In this document: piece after piece, positions 13,284 through 20,716 of the stretch | Numbering within the stretch: the first letter of the stretch is position 1 | How the letters are laid out: every line of letters starts with the position of its first letter | DNA from: SHWB01 sp050246875 | GTDB taxonomy: Bacteria > Pseudomonadota > Alphaproteobacteria > UBA6615 | Direction of reading: 5' to 3' | NCBI GenBank assembly: GCA_050246875.1 | Contig: JBFWVF010000004.1 | Coordinates: forward strand, 62,001-126,000 | DNA: 64,000 bases | Program-made: the position numbers and the translations under genes | The notes under the pieces: generated by a model | Database searches by the model: none | Told to the model about the DNA's origin: nothing | The model's input: only the letters and a program-made list of their open reading frames with translations

Positions 13284-14363
13284 TCAAGCCGGCCGGGCGG
13301 CCGGGCGCTTGCGCGAGATGCCCATGACGAAGGCAATGATCTCCGCCACCGCCTGGTAGTGCTCGGCGCGAATCTCCTGATCGAGCTCGACACCGGCATA
13401 AAGCGCGCGCGCCAGCGGCGGGCTCTCGAAGATGGCGACATCGTGCGCTGCCGCCGTCTCGCGGATGCGGCGGGCGAGATCGTCGACGCCCTTGGCGACC
13501 ACGCGCGGCGCGCGCATGGTCGCCTGGTCGTACTTCAACGCCACGGCATAGTGCGTCGGGTTGGTGATGACGACATCGGCGGTCGGCACGGCGGCCATCA
13601 TGCGCCGCCGCGAGCGTTCGACGCGGATCTGGCGCAGGCGCGCCTTGATGTGCGGGTCACCCTCGGACTGCTTGTGCTCGTCGCGCAGCTCCTGGCGAGT
13701 CATGCGCAGCTTGCGGCGATGGGAGAAGTGCTGCCAGACGACGTCGGCGAGCGCCACCACCGTCATCGCCGCGACGACGCCGCCGAGCATCACCAGCAGT
13801 GCGTCGTAGAGGTGCTCGAGGCCGGTCCCGACCGGCACCATGGCCAGCAGCGCCAGCCCGTCGAGCAGCTCGTCGAGCACCGCCCAGGCGACGATGGCGA
13901 CGATGCCCATCTTGAACAGGCCCTTGACCAGTTCGGCGACCGAGCGCAGCGAGAACAGGCGCTTGAGGCCGGCCAGCGGCGACAGTTTCGACAGATCCGG
14001 CTTGATCCGTTCGGGCGTCAGCATGGCGCCGTGCTGGACCAGCCCCGAGGCGATCGCCGCGGCCACCAGCAGCGCCACGATGGGCGCCAGCGCGAGGCCG
14101 ATATCAGCGACAAGGCCGCCGATCATGCCCTGCAGCCCATCGAGACCGAGCGTGTGCGGACGCTCGATGAAGACGGTGAGGCCGCCGGCGATGTCCGACG
14201 CCGCATCCGGCGCCAGCGCGGTCACCGCCAGCGCGGCGGCGGCGAGCATGAACCAGTGCGACAGTTCGCGTGAGGAGGCGACGTCGCCCTTCTCGCGCGC
14301 CTCGTCGAGCCGCTTCTGTGTCGGTTCTTCTGTGCGTTGGGAGTCGTCGCGGTCCTCGGCCAA
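13284..14363 (-). CDS. flhB: Flagellar export switch protein FlhB
   Basis: A 359-residue inner-membrane component of the flagellar type III export gate. It controls the switch from rod/hook to filament substrates. The N-terminus EEPTQKRLDEAREKGDVASS is typical, four hydrophobic segments follow, and the autocleavage motif NPTH is at residues 268-271 (cleavage between N268 and P269). It is the last flagellar gene of the leftward flgB operon, four bases after fliR. A separate FlhB-tail paralogue is encoded at 17189-17560. Confidence 0.97.
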   Translation of the reverse strand: MAEDRDDSQRTEEPTQKRLDEAREKGDVASSRELSHWFMLAAAALAVTALAPDAASDIAGGLTVFIERPHTLGLDGLQGMIGGLVADIGLALAPIVALLVAAAIASGLVQHGAMLTPERIKPDLSKLSPLAGLKRLFSLRSVAELVKGLFKMGIVAIVAWAVLDELLDGLALLAMVPVGTGLEHLYDALLVMLGGVVAAMTVVALADVVWQHFSHRRKLRMTRQELRDEHKQSEGDPHIKARLRQIRVERSRRRMMAAVPTADVVITNPTHYAVALKYDQATMRAPRVVAKGVDDLARRIRETAAAHDVAIFESPPLARALYAGVELDQEIRAEHYQAVAEIIAFVMGISRKRPAARPA

Positions 14364-14366
14364 GGC

Positions 14367-15128
14367 TCAGCTCCCGGTCAGGCGGACGAGGCCGGCGGCG
14401 AAGGCATCGAGGAACACGTCCATGCCGAGCGCCAGCGTGGCGGCGAGCACGGCGAAGCCGACGACGATCTGGATCGGCAGCGCGACGAAGAAGACCTGGA
14501 TCTGCGGCATCAGCCGGCCCATCAGGCCCATCGCGACATAGACGATGACGCCGACGAGGGTGAGCGGCAGCGCGATCTGCATGCCGAGGCGGAAACTTTC
14601 GCCGACCAGCCGCGCCGCCATGTCGGCGAAATCGCCAACCGGCAGCCCGGCGCCGGGCACGAACACGCTGTAGCTGCTTGCCAGCGCCTCGAGCATGACG
14701 TGATGCAGGTTGGTGACGAACAGCAGCGTCACGCCGAGCGTGGTCAGGAAGGCGCTGGCGATGGCGCCCTGCTGATCGGCCGAGGGATCGAAGAGCTGCG
14801 CCGCGCCGAGGCCCATGTTGTAGCTGATCACCGTGCCGGCGACCTGCAGCGCCGCCATCAGCAGGCGCGCGACCGTGCCGATGATGAGGCCGACGGCAAG
14901 CTCGCCGCCGAGCAGGAGCAGAAGCGACGGGAAATCCTGCGGCATCGCCGGCACCGCCGGCGCCACCAGCGGCGCCAGCACCAGCGACAGGAGCAGCGCG
15001 AAGGCGAGACGCACGCGCGCCGGCACGGTGAAGTCGCCGAATCCGGGCAGCAGCATGACCGCCGCGCCGACCCGCGCGAAGGCGAGCAGGAAGACGTGGA
15101 CGTCGTGCTGGAGGAAATCGGCGAGCAT
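14367..15128 (-). CDS. fliR: Flagellar export gate protein FliR
   Basis: A 253-residue polytopic membrane protein of the export gate (FliP5-FliQ4-FliR1 complex). Hydrophobic helices run throughout. Family hallmarks are FARVGAAVMLLPGFGDFTVPARVR near the N-terminus and MGLMGRLMPQIQVF near the C-terminus. It sits between fliQ (26 bases upstream) and flhB (4 bases downstream) in the usual order. Confidence 0.96.
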   Translation of the reverse strand: MLADFLQHDVHVFLLAFARVGAAVMLLPGFGDFTVPARVRLAFALLLSLVLAPLVAPAVPAMPQDFPSLLLLLGGELAVGLIIGTVARLLMAALQVAGTVISYNMGLGAAQLFDPSADQQGAIASAFLTTLGVTLLFVTNLHHVMLEALASSYSVFVPGAGLPVGDFADMAARLVGESFRLGMQIALPLTLVGVIVYVAMGLMGRLMPQIQVFFVALPIQIVVGFAVLAATLALGMDVFLDAFAAGLVRLTGS

Positions 15129-15153
15129 GGCGCGCGGCGCGTTCGTGCCGCGG

Positions 15154-15420
15154 TCAGCCGATGCCGGCGATGCGCCCGGCGACGCCCTGCATGAAGGTCG
15201 TCATCGTCGCCAGCATGAACGGCATGAATACCAGCAGGGCGACGAAGATGGCGATGATCTTCGGCACGAAGGCCAGCGTCATCTCCTGGATCTGCGTCAG
15301 CGCCTGGAACAGCGAGACGACGAGGCCGACCACGAGACCGGCGGCCATCAGCGGGCCAGCGATCTGGATCAGCACCCAGATGCCTTCGCGGGTGACGTCG
15401 AGGGTCTGTGCGGCGTCCAT
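15154..15420 (-). CDS. fliQ: Flagellar export gate protein FliQ
   Basis: An 88-residue protein with two transmembrane helices. The conserved stretch SLFQALTQIQEMTLAFVPKI identifies FliQ, a subunit of the export gate helix together with FliP and FliR. Length is standard. It lies in the order fliE-fliQ-fliR. Confidence 0.96.
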   Translation of the reverse strand: MDAAQTLDVTREGIWVLIQIAGPLMAAGLVVGLVVSLFQALTQIQEMTLAFVPKIIAIFVALLVFMPFMLATMTTFMQGVAGRIAGIG

Positions 15421-15456
15421 GCGTGGCGTGCTCCCGCGTGCCGTCCGACCGGCAGG

Positions 15457-15768
15457 TCAGATCGGCATGCGCATGATTTCCTGGTAGGCCTCGATGACCT
15501 TGTCGCGCACCGCGACGACGCTCTGCAGCGCCACCTCGGCATTGGCAACGGCGGTGACGACCTCGGTCACGTCGGCCTTGCCGGCGATGGCGCGGAGCGT
15601 CGTGGCGTCGGCGGCGCGGCCGGCGGCCACCGCCTGCTCGCCGACGCGGCCGATCATGTCGGCGAAGCTGCCGCCCGTGGCGAGGCCGGCCTCGGGCTTC
15701 GCCTCGGCGCCGGCGACGCCGGCCGCCGCCCGGTAGGCCGCGAGGGCGGCGTTGAAACTGACGGTCAT
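15457..15768 (-). CDS. fliE: Flagellar hook-basal body protein FliE
   Basis: A 103-residue protein that joins the MS ring to the rod. The C-terminal part DVTEVVTAVANAEVALQSVV and the terminal RDKVIEAYQEIMRMPI are diagnostic. It is encoded directly after flgC (13 bases). Confidence 0.95.
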   Translation of the reverse strand: MTVSFNAALAAYRAAAGVAGAEAKPEAGLATGGSFADMIGRVGEQAVAAGRAADATTLRAIAGKADVTEVVTAVANAEVALQSVVAVRDKVIEAYQEIMRMPI

Positions 15769-15781
15769 CCGTTCCTCCCGT

Positions 15782-16192
15782 TCAGCGCAGCATGTCGATG
15801 GTGCGGCCGACCATGTTGCGCGCCACGTCGATGACCCGCAGGTTGGCCTCGTAGCTGCGCTGGGCGGCGCGCAGATCGCTCATCTCGACCAGCGGCTGCA
15901 CGTTCGGCGTCAGCACCATGCCCTGCTCGTCGGCCGCCGGATGGTTGGGGTCGAAGCGGCGGCCGAACGGCGAACGGTCGACGCCGATGCTCTTCACCCG
16001 CACCAGCTTCGCGCCGAGCTCGCGGTCGAGCGTGTTGGCGAAGGTCACGGTCTGGCGGCGGTAGGGGTCGCCGCCCGGCGCCTCGGCGAGGCTCTCGGAA
16101 TTGGCGATGTTCTCGGCGAGGACGCGGACGCGCAGGTTCTGCGCCTGCATGCCGGCGGCGGCGACGGCGAGGGTGCGGTTGAATTCGGTCAT
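15782..16192 (-). CDS. flgC: Flagellar proximal rod protein FlgC
   Basis: A 136-residue rod protein. It has the N-terminal rod/hook motif (AAAGMQAQNLRVRVLAENIA) and the C-terminal helix EANLRVIDVARNMVGRTIDM. The central GGDPYRRQTVTF is typical of FlgC. It follows flgB by 19 bases. Confidence 0.96.
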   Translation of the reverse strand: MTEFNRTLAVAAAGMQAQNLRVRVLAENIANSESLAEAPGGDPYRRQTVTFANTLDRELGAKLVRVKSIGVDRSPFGRRFDPNHPAADEQGMVLTPNVQPLVEMSDLRAAQRSYEANLRVIDVARNMVGRTIDMLR

Positions 16193-16211
16193 GGCGGGCT
16201 ACTCCGCGCCG

Positions 16212-16616
16212 TCAGCCGTGCCGCCCGAGGGCGACGCGGATGAGCGACATGTGCTTGCGATAGAGACCGAGGACGAGGCTGTGGTCGGTCTGCGTCTCGC
16301 CGAGCTTGAAGAGCTGATGCTCGAGCGAGACGGTGTTGCCGTCGAGGCGTGCCACGCCGGGATCGGCGGCGTCGTGCATCTTCGCGCCGGCCACCGTGTC
16401 GCGTGCGGCGAGATGCTGCGCCGAAGTGCGCTGCACCGCCTCGGCATTGCCGGCGCGCTGCAGGGCGCGCGCGAAATCGGGCGCCGAGATGTCACGGCTG
16501 CGGTAGCCGGGCACGTCAGCATTGGCGATGTTGGCGGCGACCACCTCGGTGCGGCGCGAGAGCCAGTCGAGGCGCTCGCCCATCATCCGCAGCAGCGGCA
16601 GCGTGGTGATTTCCAT
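16212..16616 (-). CDS. flgB: Flagellar proximal rod protein FlgB
   Basis: A 134-residue rod protein with the FlgB signature RTEVVAANIANADVPGYRSR and a C-terminal HQLFKLGETQTDHSLVLGLY segment. It leads the leftward operon flgB-flgC-fliE-fliQ-fliR-flhB, probably continuing into cckA. The upstream region, shared with the divergent csrA, carries a CtrA-type box and one FlbD-type palindrome. Confidence 0.96.
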   Translation of the reverse strand: MEITTLPLLRMMGERLDWLSRRTEVVAANIANADVPGYRSRDISAPDFARALQRAGNAEAVQRTSAQHLAARDTVAGAKMHDAADPGVARLDGNTVSLEHQLFKLGETQTDHSLVLGLYRKHMSLIRVALGRHG

Positions 16617-16647
16617 GGCGTGGGCAGGTCCGCGCGGTTGATCGGCG

Positions 16648-16662
16648 CGGCAAGAATTGCCG
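16648..16662. promoter_or_regulatory. FlbD-type palindrome (ftr-like) at flgB
   Basis: CGGCAAGAATTGCCG, a perfect CGGCA-N5-TGCCG palindrome, 32 bases upstream of the flgB start and downstream of the CtrA-type box. In that position it would more likely block than activate transcription. Confidence 0.6.
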
Positions 16663-16670
16663 GGCTGCCT

Positions 16671-16685
16671 CTAACAAACCGTTAA
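16671..16685. promoter_or_regulatory. Candidate CtrA box of the flgB operon
   Basis: CTAA-CAAACCG-TTAA on the plus strand, that is TTAA-N7-TTAG read toward flgB. One mismatch to the CtrA consensus TTAA-N7-TTAA. Confidence 0.55.
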
Positions 16686-16732
16686 CCCTAACGCCCACCG
16701 GCGCACGTCCGTCGGCGGGGCGATCACCGCGC

Positions 16733-16760
16733 TTGTGCGACAGGCATCCTGGGCTACACT
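16733..16760 (+). promoter_or_regulatory. Candidate sigma-70 promoter of csrA
   Basis: TTGTGC and TACACT with a 16-base spacer, 65 bases upstream of the csrA start. Confidence 0.5.
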
Positions 16761-16824
16761 TGCGGTCGTAGTGACAGGGAGGTTCGGCCGGGACAACGAC
16801 AAGCAAAACCGGCCGGTTGGGGAA

Positions 16825-17040
16825 ATGCTCTATCTGACCCGAAAGGTCGGTGAGTCGATCGTCATCAACGACGACATCGAACTCACCGTCGTCGAGGTAC
16901 GGGGAAAGTCGATCAAGCTCGGCATGACGTTTCCGGCGGATGTGACGGTCTATCGCCGGGAAGTCTACGAGCGGATCCAGGCGGAACGGCGCGCGGCCGA
17001 AACGGTCGCCGCCGTGGGGACGGAGCCGGCCGAGACCTGA
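16825..17040 (+). CDS. csrA: Carbon storage/flagellin translation regulator CsrA
   Basis: A 71-residue RNA-binding dimer. MLYLTRKVGESIVINDDIEL and the following VRGKSIKLGMTFPADVTVYR match CsrA throughout. The frame is open from 16735, but family alignment and the G-rich site TTGGGGA place the start at ATG 16825. CsrA binds GGA motifs in mRNA leaders and in many bacteria restrains flagellin translation. Its location beside flagellar genes, together with flbT and flaF in the same window, suggests that role here (inference). Confidence 0.95.
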   Translation: MLYLTRKVGESIVINDDIELTVVEVRGKSIKLGMTFPADVTVYRREVYERIQAERRAAETVAAVGTEPAET

Positions 17041-17188
17041 GCCGACAACGTCCGCCGCTCCCCGTCCGTCGCCGACCCGCCCGCCCGGCAGTCCCGGCGC
17101 GGCCCGTTATCGCGCGCGGCGGCGGCGCAACCTTTCGTTAATCATGTTCGGCGACAGTTGACGCCAGCACCGGCAGAACGCCGGTCCG

Positions 17189-17560
17189 TTGGCGAACGAG
17201 AACCGTCGCGTGTCACCCTTCGACCGCCCTGCCACACCCCCGCTCCGCCGCGCCGTCGCGCGGCCCGTCGCCGTGGCCGTCGAGGGCGGCCGCGACGGCG
17301 ATATGGGCGCGCCGGCGCGCGTCGTCGCCAAGGGCCGCGGCGCCGTCGCCGAGCAGATCCTCGCCCTCGCTTTCGCCGCCGGCGTGCGCGTGCGCGAGGA
17401 CGCCGACCTCGTCGAGATCCTCGAGGCGATCGAGATCGACGCCGACATCCCGGCCCATGCCCTCGCCGCCATCGGCGAAATCCTCACCTACGTCTACCGC
17501 GCCAACGGACGCCTGCCCGCCCCGGCCGCGCCCGCGCGCACCGTGGAGGCCCCGCGATGA
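17189..17560 (+). CDS. FlhB C-terminal-domain paralogue (EscU/YscU switch-like, FlhX type)
   Basis: A 123-residue soluble protein with APARVVAKGRGAVAEQILAL and GVRVREDADLVEIL, which match the cytoplasmic tail of FlhB downstream of the cleavage site. It has no membrane part and no NPTH motif. Similar free FlhB tails (FlhX/FhlB) occur in many flagellar clusters and can partly replace the cleaved FlhB tail in export switching. The frame has a TTG start at 17189; GTG 17210 is an alternative. It overlaps the next gene by four bases (ATGA), so the two are probably translationally coupled. Confidence 0.75.
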   Translation: MANENRRVSPFDRPATPPLRRAVARPVAVAVEGGRDGDMGAPARVVAKGRGAVAEQILALAFAAGVRVREDADLVEILEAIEIDADIPAHALAAIGEILTYVYRANGRLPAPAAPARTVEAPR

Positions 17561-17886
17561 ACACTCTCGAAAGCGTGCAGAGCGAGCTTGTCGACGCCAC
17601 CGCCGAACTCGACGCCATCGGCGCCGCGCTGGCGGCCGGCGAGCCGGTCGACCTCGTCGGCTTCAACATCCGCATCGCCGAGGCCTGCAAGGCCGCCGTC
17701 AGCCTGCCCGAAGGCGAGATGACGAAGGTGCGCCCGCAGCTCACCACGCTGCTGGTGCGCCTGACCGAGACGCGCACGGAGCTGCAGAGCGCCGAGGCGC
17801 GCATCTGGCACGGCTTCGAGGACGCCGACACCAGCGACGAGGACGACGCGGCCGCGCCGCCCGTCGCCCGCCGCGCCGCCGGCTGA
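17557..17886 (+). CDS. Small flagellar-cluster protein of unknown function
   Basis: A 109-residue, mostly helical, acidic protein with no signal or membrane segment. The start codon overlaps the stop of the FlhB-tail gene (ATGA). The sequence alternates heptad-like hydrophobics (VQSELVDATAELDAIGAAL, LVRLTETRTELQSAEARIW) and ends with an acidic tail. It sits just upstream of fliO-fliP. Its size and helical character would fit an export chaperone or adaptor, but no family is recognised. Confidence 0.6.
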   Translation: MNTLESVQSELVDATAELDAIGAALAAGEPVDLVGFNIRIAEACKAAVSLPEGEMTKVRPQLTTLLVRLTETRTELQSAEARIWHGFEDADTSDEDDAAAPPVARRAAG

Positions 17887-17919
17887 TCCCCCGCCACCGC
17901 AGCCCGGCGCATCCCTCCC

Positions 17920-18252
17920 ATGGAAGCCCTCGATCTCGTGCGTTTCGCCGCGGCACTGGTCTTCGTCGTGGCGCTGATCGCCGGCCTCGCCTGGCTGGTG
18001 CGCCGCACCGGCATGGCCGGCCGCGTCGCCATGGGCCGCAACGGCCGCATCGGCGTCGTCGAGATCGCCGGCATCGACGCCAAGCGCCGCCTCGTGCTGG
18101 TGCGGCGCGACGACGTCGAGCACCTGCTGGTCCTGTCGCCGACGGGCGAGACGGTCGTCGAGACCGGCATCGTCGCGCCCGCCGCAGCCGTCCGCCCCTT
18201 CGCCCAGCGGCTCGCCGCCGCGTCCGCCGAGCCCCGCGAGGCCACCCCATGA
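17920..18252 (+). CDS. fliO: Flagellar biosynthesis protein FliO
   Basis: A 110-residue protein with one N-terminal membrane helix (FAAALVFVVALIAGLAWLV) and a small cytosolic beta domain (GVVEIAGIDAKRRLVLVRRD, HLLVLSP). FliO helps assemble the FliP ring of the export gate. It overlaps the fliP start (ATGA), the classic fliO-fliP arrangement. Confidence 0.9.
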   Translation: MEALDLVRFAAALVFVVALIAGLAWLVRRTGMAGRVAMGRNGRIGVVEIAGIDAKRRLVLVRRDDVEHLLVLSPTGETVVETGIVAPAAAVRPFAQRLAAASAEPREATP

Positions 18253-19019
18253 ATTCCGCCGTGCTGCCCCGCCTCGCGCGCGCCTACGCGCCCGTCGCCG
18301 TCGCCCTGCTCGGCCTCGTGCTGGCCTGCCTGCTGGCACCGGCGCCGGCCGGCGCGCAGAGCGTCAACCTCGACCTCGGCGACGGCGTCGGCACCACCGG
18401 CCGCGTCGTGCAGCTCGTCGTGCTGCTGACGGTGCTGTCGCTGGCGCCGTCGATCATCATCATGGTGACGAGCTTCACGCGCATCGTCGTCGTGCTGTCC
18501 TTCCTGCGCTCGGCGCTGGGCACGCAGCAGACGCCGCCCAACACCGTGCTGGTGAGCCTCGCCTTGTTCCTCACCGCCTTCGTCATGGCGCCGACCATCG
18601 AGAACGCCTGGACCCAGGGCCTCAAGCCGCTGCTCGCCGAGGAGATCACCGAGGAGGTGGCCTTCGAGCGCACTTCCGGGCCGGTACGCGACTTCATGCT
18701 GGCGCATGTGCGCGAGGCCGACCTGCGCCTGTTCATGGACCTCGCCAAGGCCGAGCCGGCGGCCGAGCCGGCCGCCATGCCGCTGCGCATCCTGGTGCCG
18801 GCCTTCATGATCTCCGAACTGCGTCGCGCCTTCGAGATCGGCTTCCTGCTGTTCGTGCCCTTCGTCGTCATCGACATGGTCGTCGCCTCGGTACTGATGT
18901 CGATGGGCATGATGATGCTGCCGCCGGTGATGATCTCCCTGCCTTTCAAGCTGATCTTCTTCGTGCTGGTCGACGGCTGGTACCTCGTCGCCGGCTCGCT
19001 GGTGCAGAGCTTCGGGTAA
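18249..19019 (+). CDS. fliP: Flagellar export gate protein FliP
   Basis: A 256-residue membrane protein with an N-terminal signal peptide (cleavage after PAPAGAQ). Hallmarks are IIIMVTSFTRIVVVLSFLR, LGTQQTPPNTVL, FMISELRRAFEIGF and MGMMMLPPVMISLPFKL. FliP forms the core of the export gate with FliQ and FliR. The start is ATG 18249, overlapping the fliO stop. It is the last gene of this short rightward operon; a REP pair follows. Confidence 0.97.
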   Translation: MNSAVLPRLARAYAPVAVALLGLVLACLLAPAPAGAQSVNLDLGDGVGTTGRVVQLVVLLTVLSLAPSIIIMVTSFTRIVVVLSFLRSALGTQQTPPNTVLVSLALFLTAFVMAPTIENAWTQGLKPLLAEEITEEVAFERTSGPVRDFMLAHVREADLRLFMDLAKAEPAAEPAAMPLRILVPAFMISELRRAFEIGFLLFVPFVVIDMVVASVLMSMGMMMLPPVMISLPFKLIFFVLVDGWYLVAGSLVQSFG

Positions 19020-19068
19020 CGGGGCGCCTCCGCGACCTGGCGGCGACACTTTCCCGGCAACCCCGACC

Positions 19069-19193
19069 GTCGTCCCGGCCAAGCGGCGAAGCCGCGCCGC
19101 GCCGGGAGCCATGATCACCGGACCGCAGTCTCCTTGCCTGGTCCGTGTCCATGGACCCCGGCTCTTCGCCCTGCGGGCTTCGGCCGGGGCGAC
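19069..19193. repeat. Inverted REP doublet downstream of fliP
   Basis: The left unit begins GTCGTCCCGGCCAAGCGGCG and the right unit ends CTTCGGCCGGGGCGAC, so the ends are inverted copies. Internally, CGGCGAAGCCGCG and GCCCTGCGGGC form hairpins. It fills the gap between the convergent fliP and paiB-like genes. Confidence 0.65.
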
Positions 19194-19231
19194 AACCGAA
19201 ACCGAGGGAATGGACCGGCTGCGAAGCGGTC

Positions 19232-19879
19232 CTACCGGCTCCGCTCCGGATCACGCTCCCGTACCAGCGCGGCCATGCGGGCGTCGTCGGCATCGCCGGT
19301 CGCGGCGAGACCATCGACCACGCCGGCGCGGTCGGCGGCCGGGCGGTTCTGGCTCGTCTTCCACTTGCCATCGAGGCGCGTCACGGTCAGCGCCAGGCCG
19401 ACGATGCCCTTGAGTTGCCCCGCGACGAAGTCGTCCGGCGCGTCGCTCACCGCCCAGGGCGCGGCGCGCGTGGCCTCGTGGCGATCCGTCAGGCGGGTAA
19501 CGAGGTCGAGCAGGCGGGCCGGGTCGTCGAAGGTCTCCAGCCGGCCCCAGGCGTGGACGGCGACATAGTTCCACGTCGGCACGACGCGGCCGGTCTCGGC
19601 CTTCGACGGGTAGAGCGACGGCGAGATGTAGCGCTCGGGCCCGAGGAAGACGGCCAGTGCCTCGACCGCGCGCGACGGCGCCCGCCATTGCGGGTTGGCG
19701 CGCGCGACGTGGCAGAGCAGCGTGCCGTATGGCGCCGGCGCCGGCTCGACCAGCATCGGCACATGGCTCGCCACGAGACCGTCGCCGTCGAGCGTCACCA
19801 GCGTGGCGAGGCCGATGTCGCGCATCGCCGCGTGCAGCACCGGCACGCGCGTCTCGGCGAAGGCGGGCGGGTTGTACAT
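19232..19879 (-). CDS. PaiB family FMN-binding regulator
   Basis: A 215-residue protein with a flavin-reductase-like split-barrel fold. The family core PSLYPSKAETGRVVPTWNYV is intact, and the N-terminus MYNPPAFAETRV is typical. In Bacillus PaiB is described as a negative regulator of sporulation and protease genes; in proteobacteria the role is not settled. The flavin is expected from the family, not shown here. It is convergent with fliP and 44 bases downstream of the next leftward gene. Confidence 0.88.
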   Translation of the reverse strand: MYNPPAFAETRVPVLHAAMRDIGLATLVTLDGDGLVASHVPMLVEPAPAPYGTLLCHVARANPQWRAPSRAVEALAVFLGPERYISPSLYPSKAETGRVVPTWNYVAVHAWGRLETFDDPARLLDLVTRLTDRHEATRAAPWAVSDAPDDFVAGQLKGIVGLALTVTRLDGKWKTSQNRPAADRAGVVDGLAATGDADDARMAALVRERDPERSR

Positions 19880-19923
19880 CCTTCTCTCCGGGGCGCGCGG
19901 CCCGGCCGCAGTCGCCGCGGTCG

Positions 19924-20502
19924 CTACCGCGCCTCCGTCCAGCTTTCAGAGAAGGCCAGCGCGCAGGTGCTGAAGGGCCGCCCCTCGCGGTCGCGCGGCC
20001 ACGGCCGGCCGGCCGCCTCCACGCCGTTTACCGTGAGGCGCGCGGCGGCGGCGGGCACCAGAAGGGTACAGACGCCATACTGCCGGCCGGGAACCTCGTT
20101 GGGTTGCGTATGGAGGAGCAACGGGTCGCCGAAGTCGTGCCAGGTGAGCGCGATATCAGTGCCGCGCGCCATCACCCGCTCCGTCCAGTAGTCGCGCGGA
20201 TCGCCGGCCTTCTCGAAGGTCGCCTCCGTCACCGGAATGGCAGGATCGCGGGTCTCGCCGTTGAGCATCCCCTGCACCGTCGCCTGCAGCCAGCGGGCCA
20301 TGGCGATGTTGTCGGCATAGATGTGCCAGCGGTTCCCGGTCAGCTCGCTCTTGAGATAGAGCACATGGCCGGGACCGGCCGGGCAGAACAGGATGCGCCA
20401 GTAGCTGGCGTCCGTCGAATTCGCGTCCCCGTCCTTGCCGCTGAGGCGGATGAACGGGTTTTCCCCGGTCAGAATCACCCGGTTGGGATCGGCCGTCGCC
20501 AT
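19924..20502 (-). CDS. Hypothetical protein
   Basis: A 192-residue soluble protein with no signal peptide. Many aromatic and charged residues and beta-strand patterns are visible (GHVLYLKSELTGNRWHIYAD, DIALTWHDFGDPLLLHTQ). No family is recognised. It precedes the paiB-like gene on the same strand, so co-transcription is plausible. The ATG at 20502 gives a reasonable start (MATADPNRVILTGENP). Confidence 0.6.
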   Translation of the reverse strand: MATADPNRVILTGENPFIRLSGKDGDANSTDASYWRILFCPAGPGHVLYLKSELTGNRWHIYADNIAMARWLQATVQGMLNGETRDPAIPVTEATFEKAGDPRDYWTERVMARGTDIALTWHDFGDPLLLHTQPNEVPGRQYGVCTLLVPAAAARLTVNGVEAAGRPWPRDREGRPFSTCALAFSESWTEAR

Positions 20503-20716
20503 GACGTTCCTCCAGTATCCCGGCGTTTCCGCCGCTGTCGCGGCGTGCCGGGTGGGCTACTCTAGGCCGCCGGCGCGTCTTCCGGAACCGGGGCGAGCCA
20601 TGGCGTGAACCGGATCGTATTACGATGATGCAGCCTGGGCCGTTGCGGACGTTGGGGTCCAAGGGGCGGCGATCGACGCCATCGGGCCACACCGGCACGT
20701 CTCGGACAGCGAAGGC

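Noticed and set aside
10820..13327. An 835-codon open frame antisense to cckA
   Set aside because: Low-complexity Arg/Ala/Gly-rich translation with no motif; it is a shadow of cckA.
17172..17186. TTAA half-site near 17140-17150 upstream of the FlhB-tail gene as a CtrA box
   Set aside because: Only one half is present (GTTAATCATG); the second half does not match.
20503..20716. Gap between the hypothetical gene and the FAD enzyme gene
   Set aside because: Checked for operators, repeats and small genes; nothing convincing was seen.
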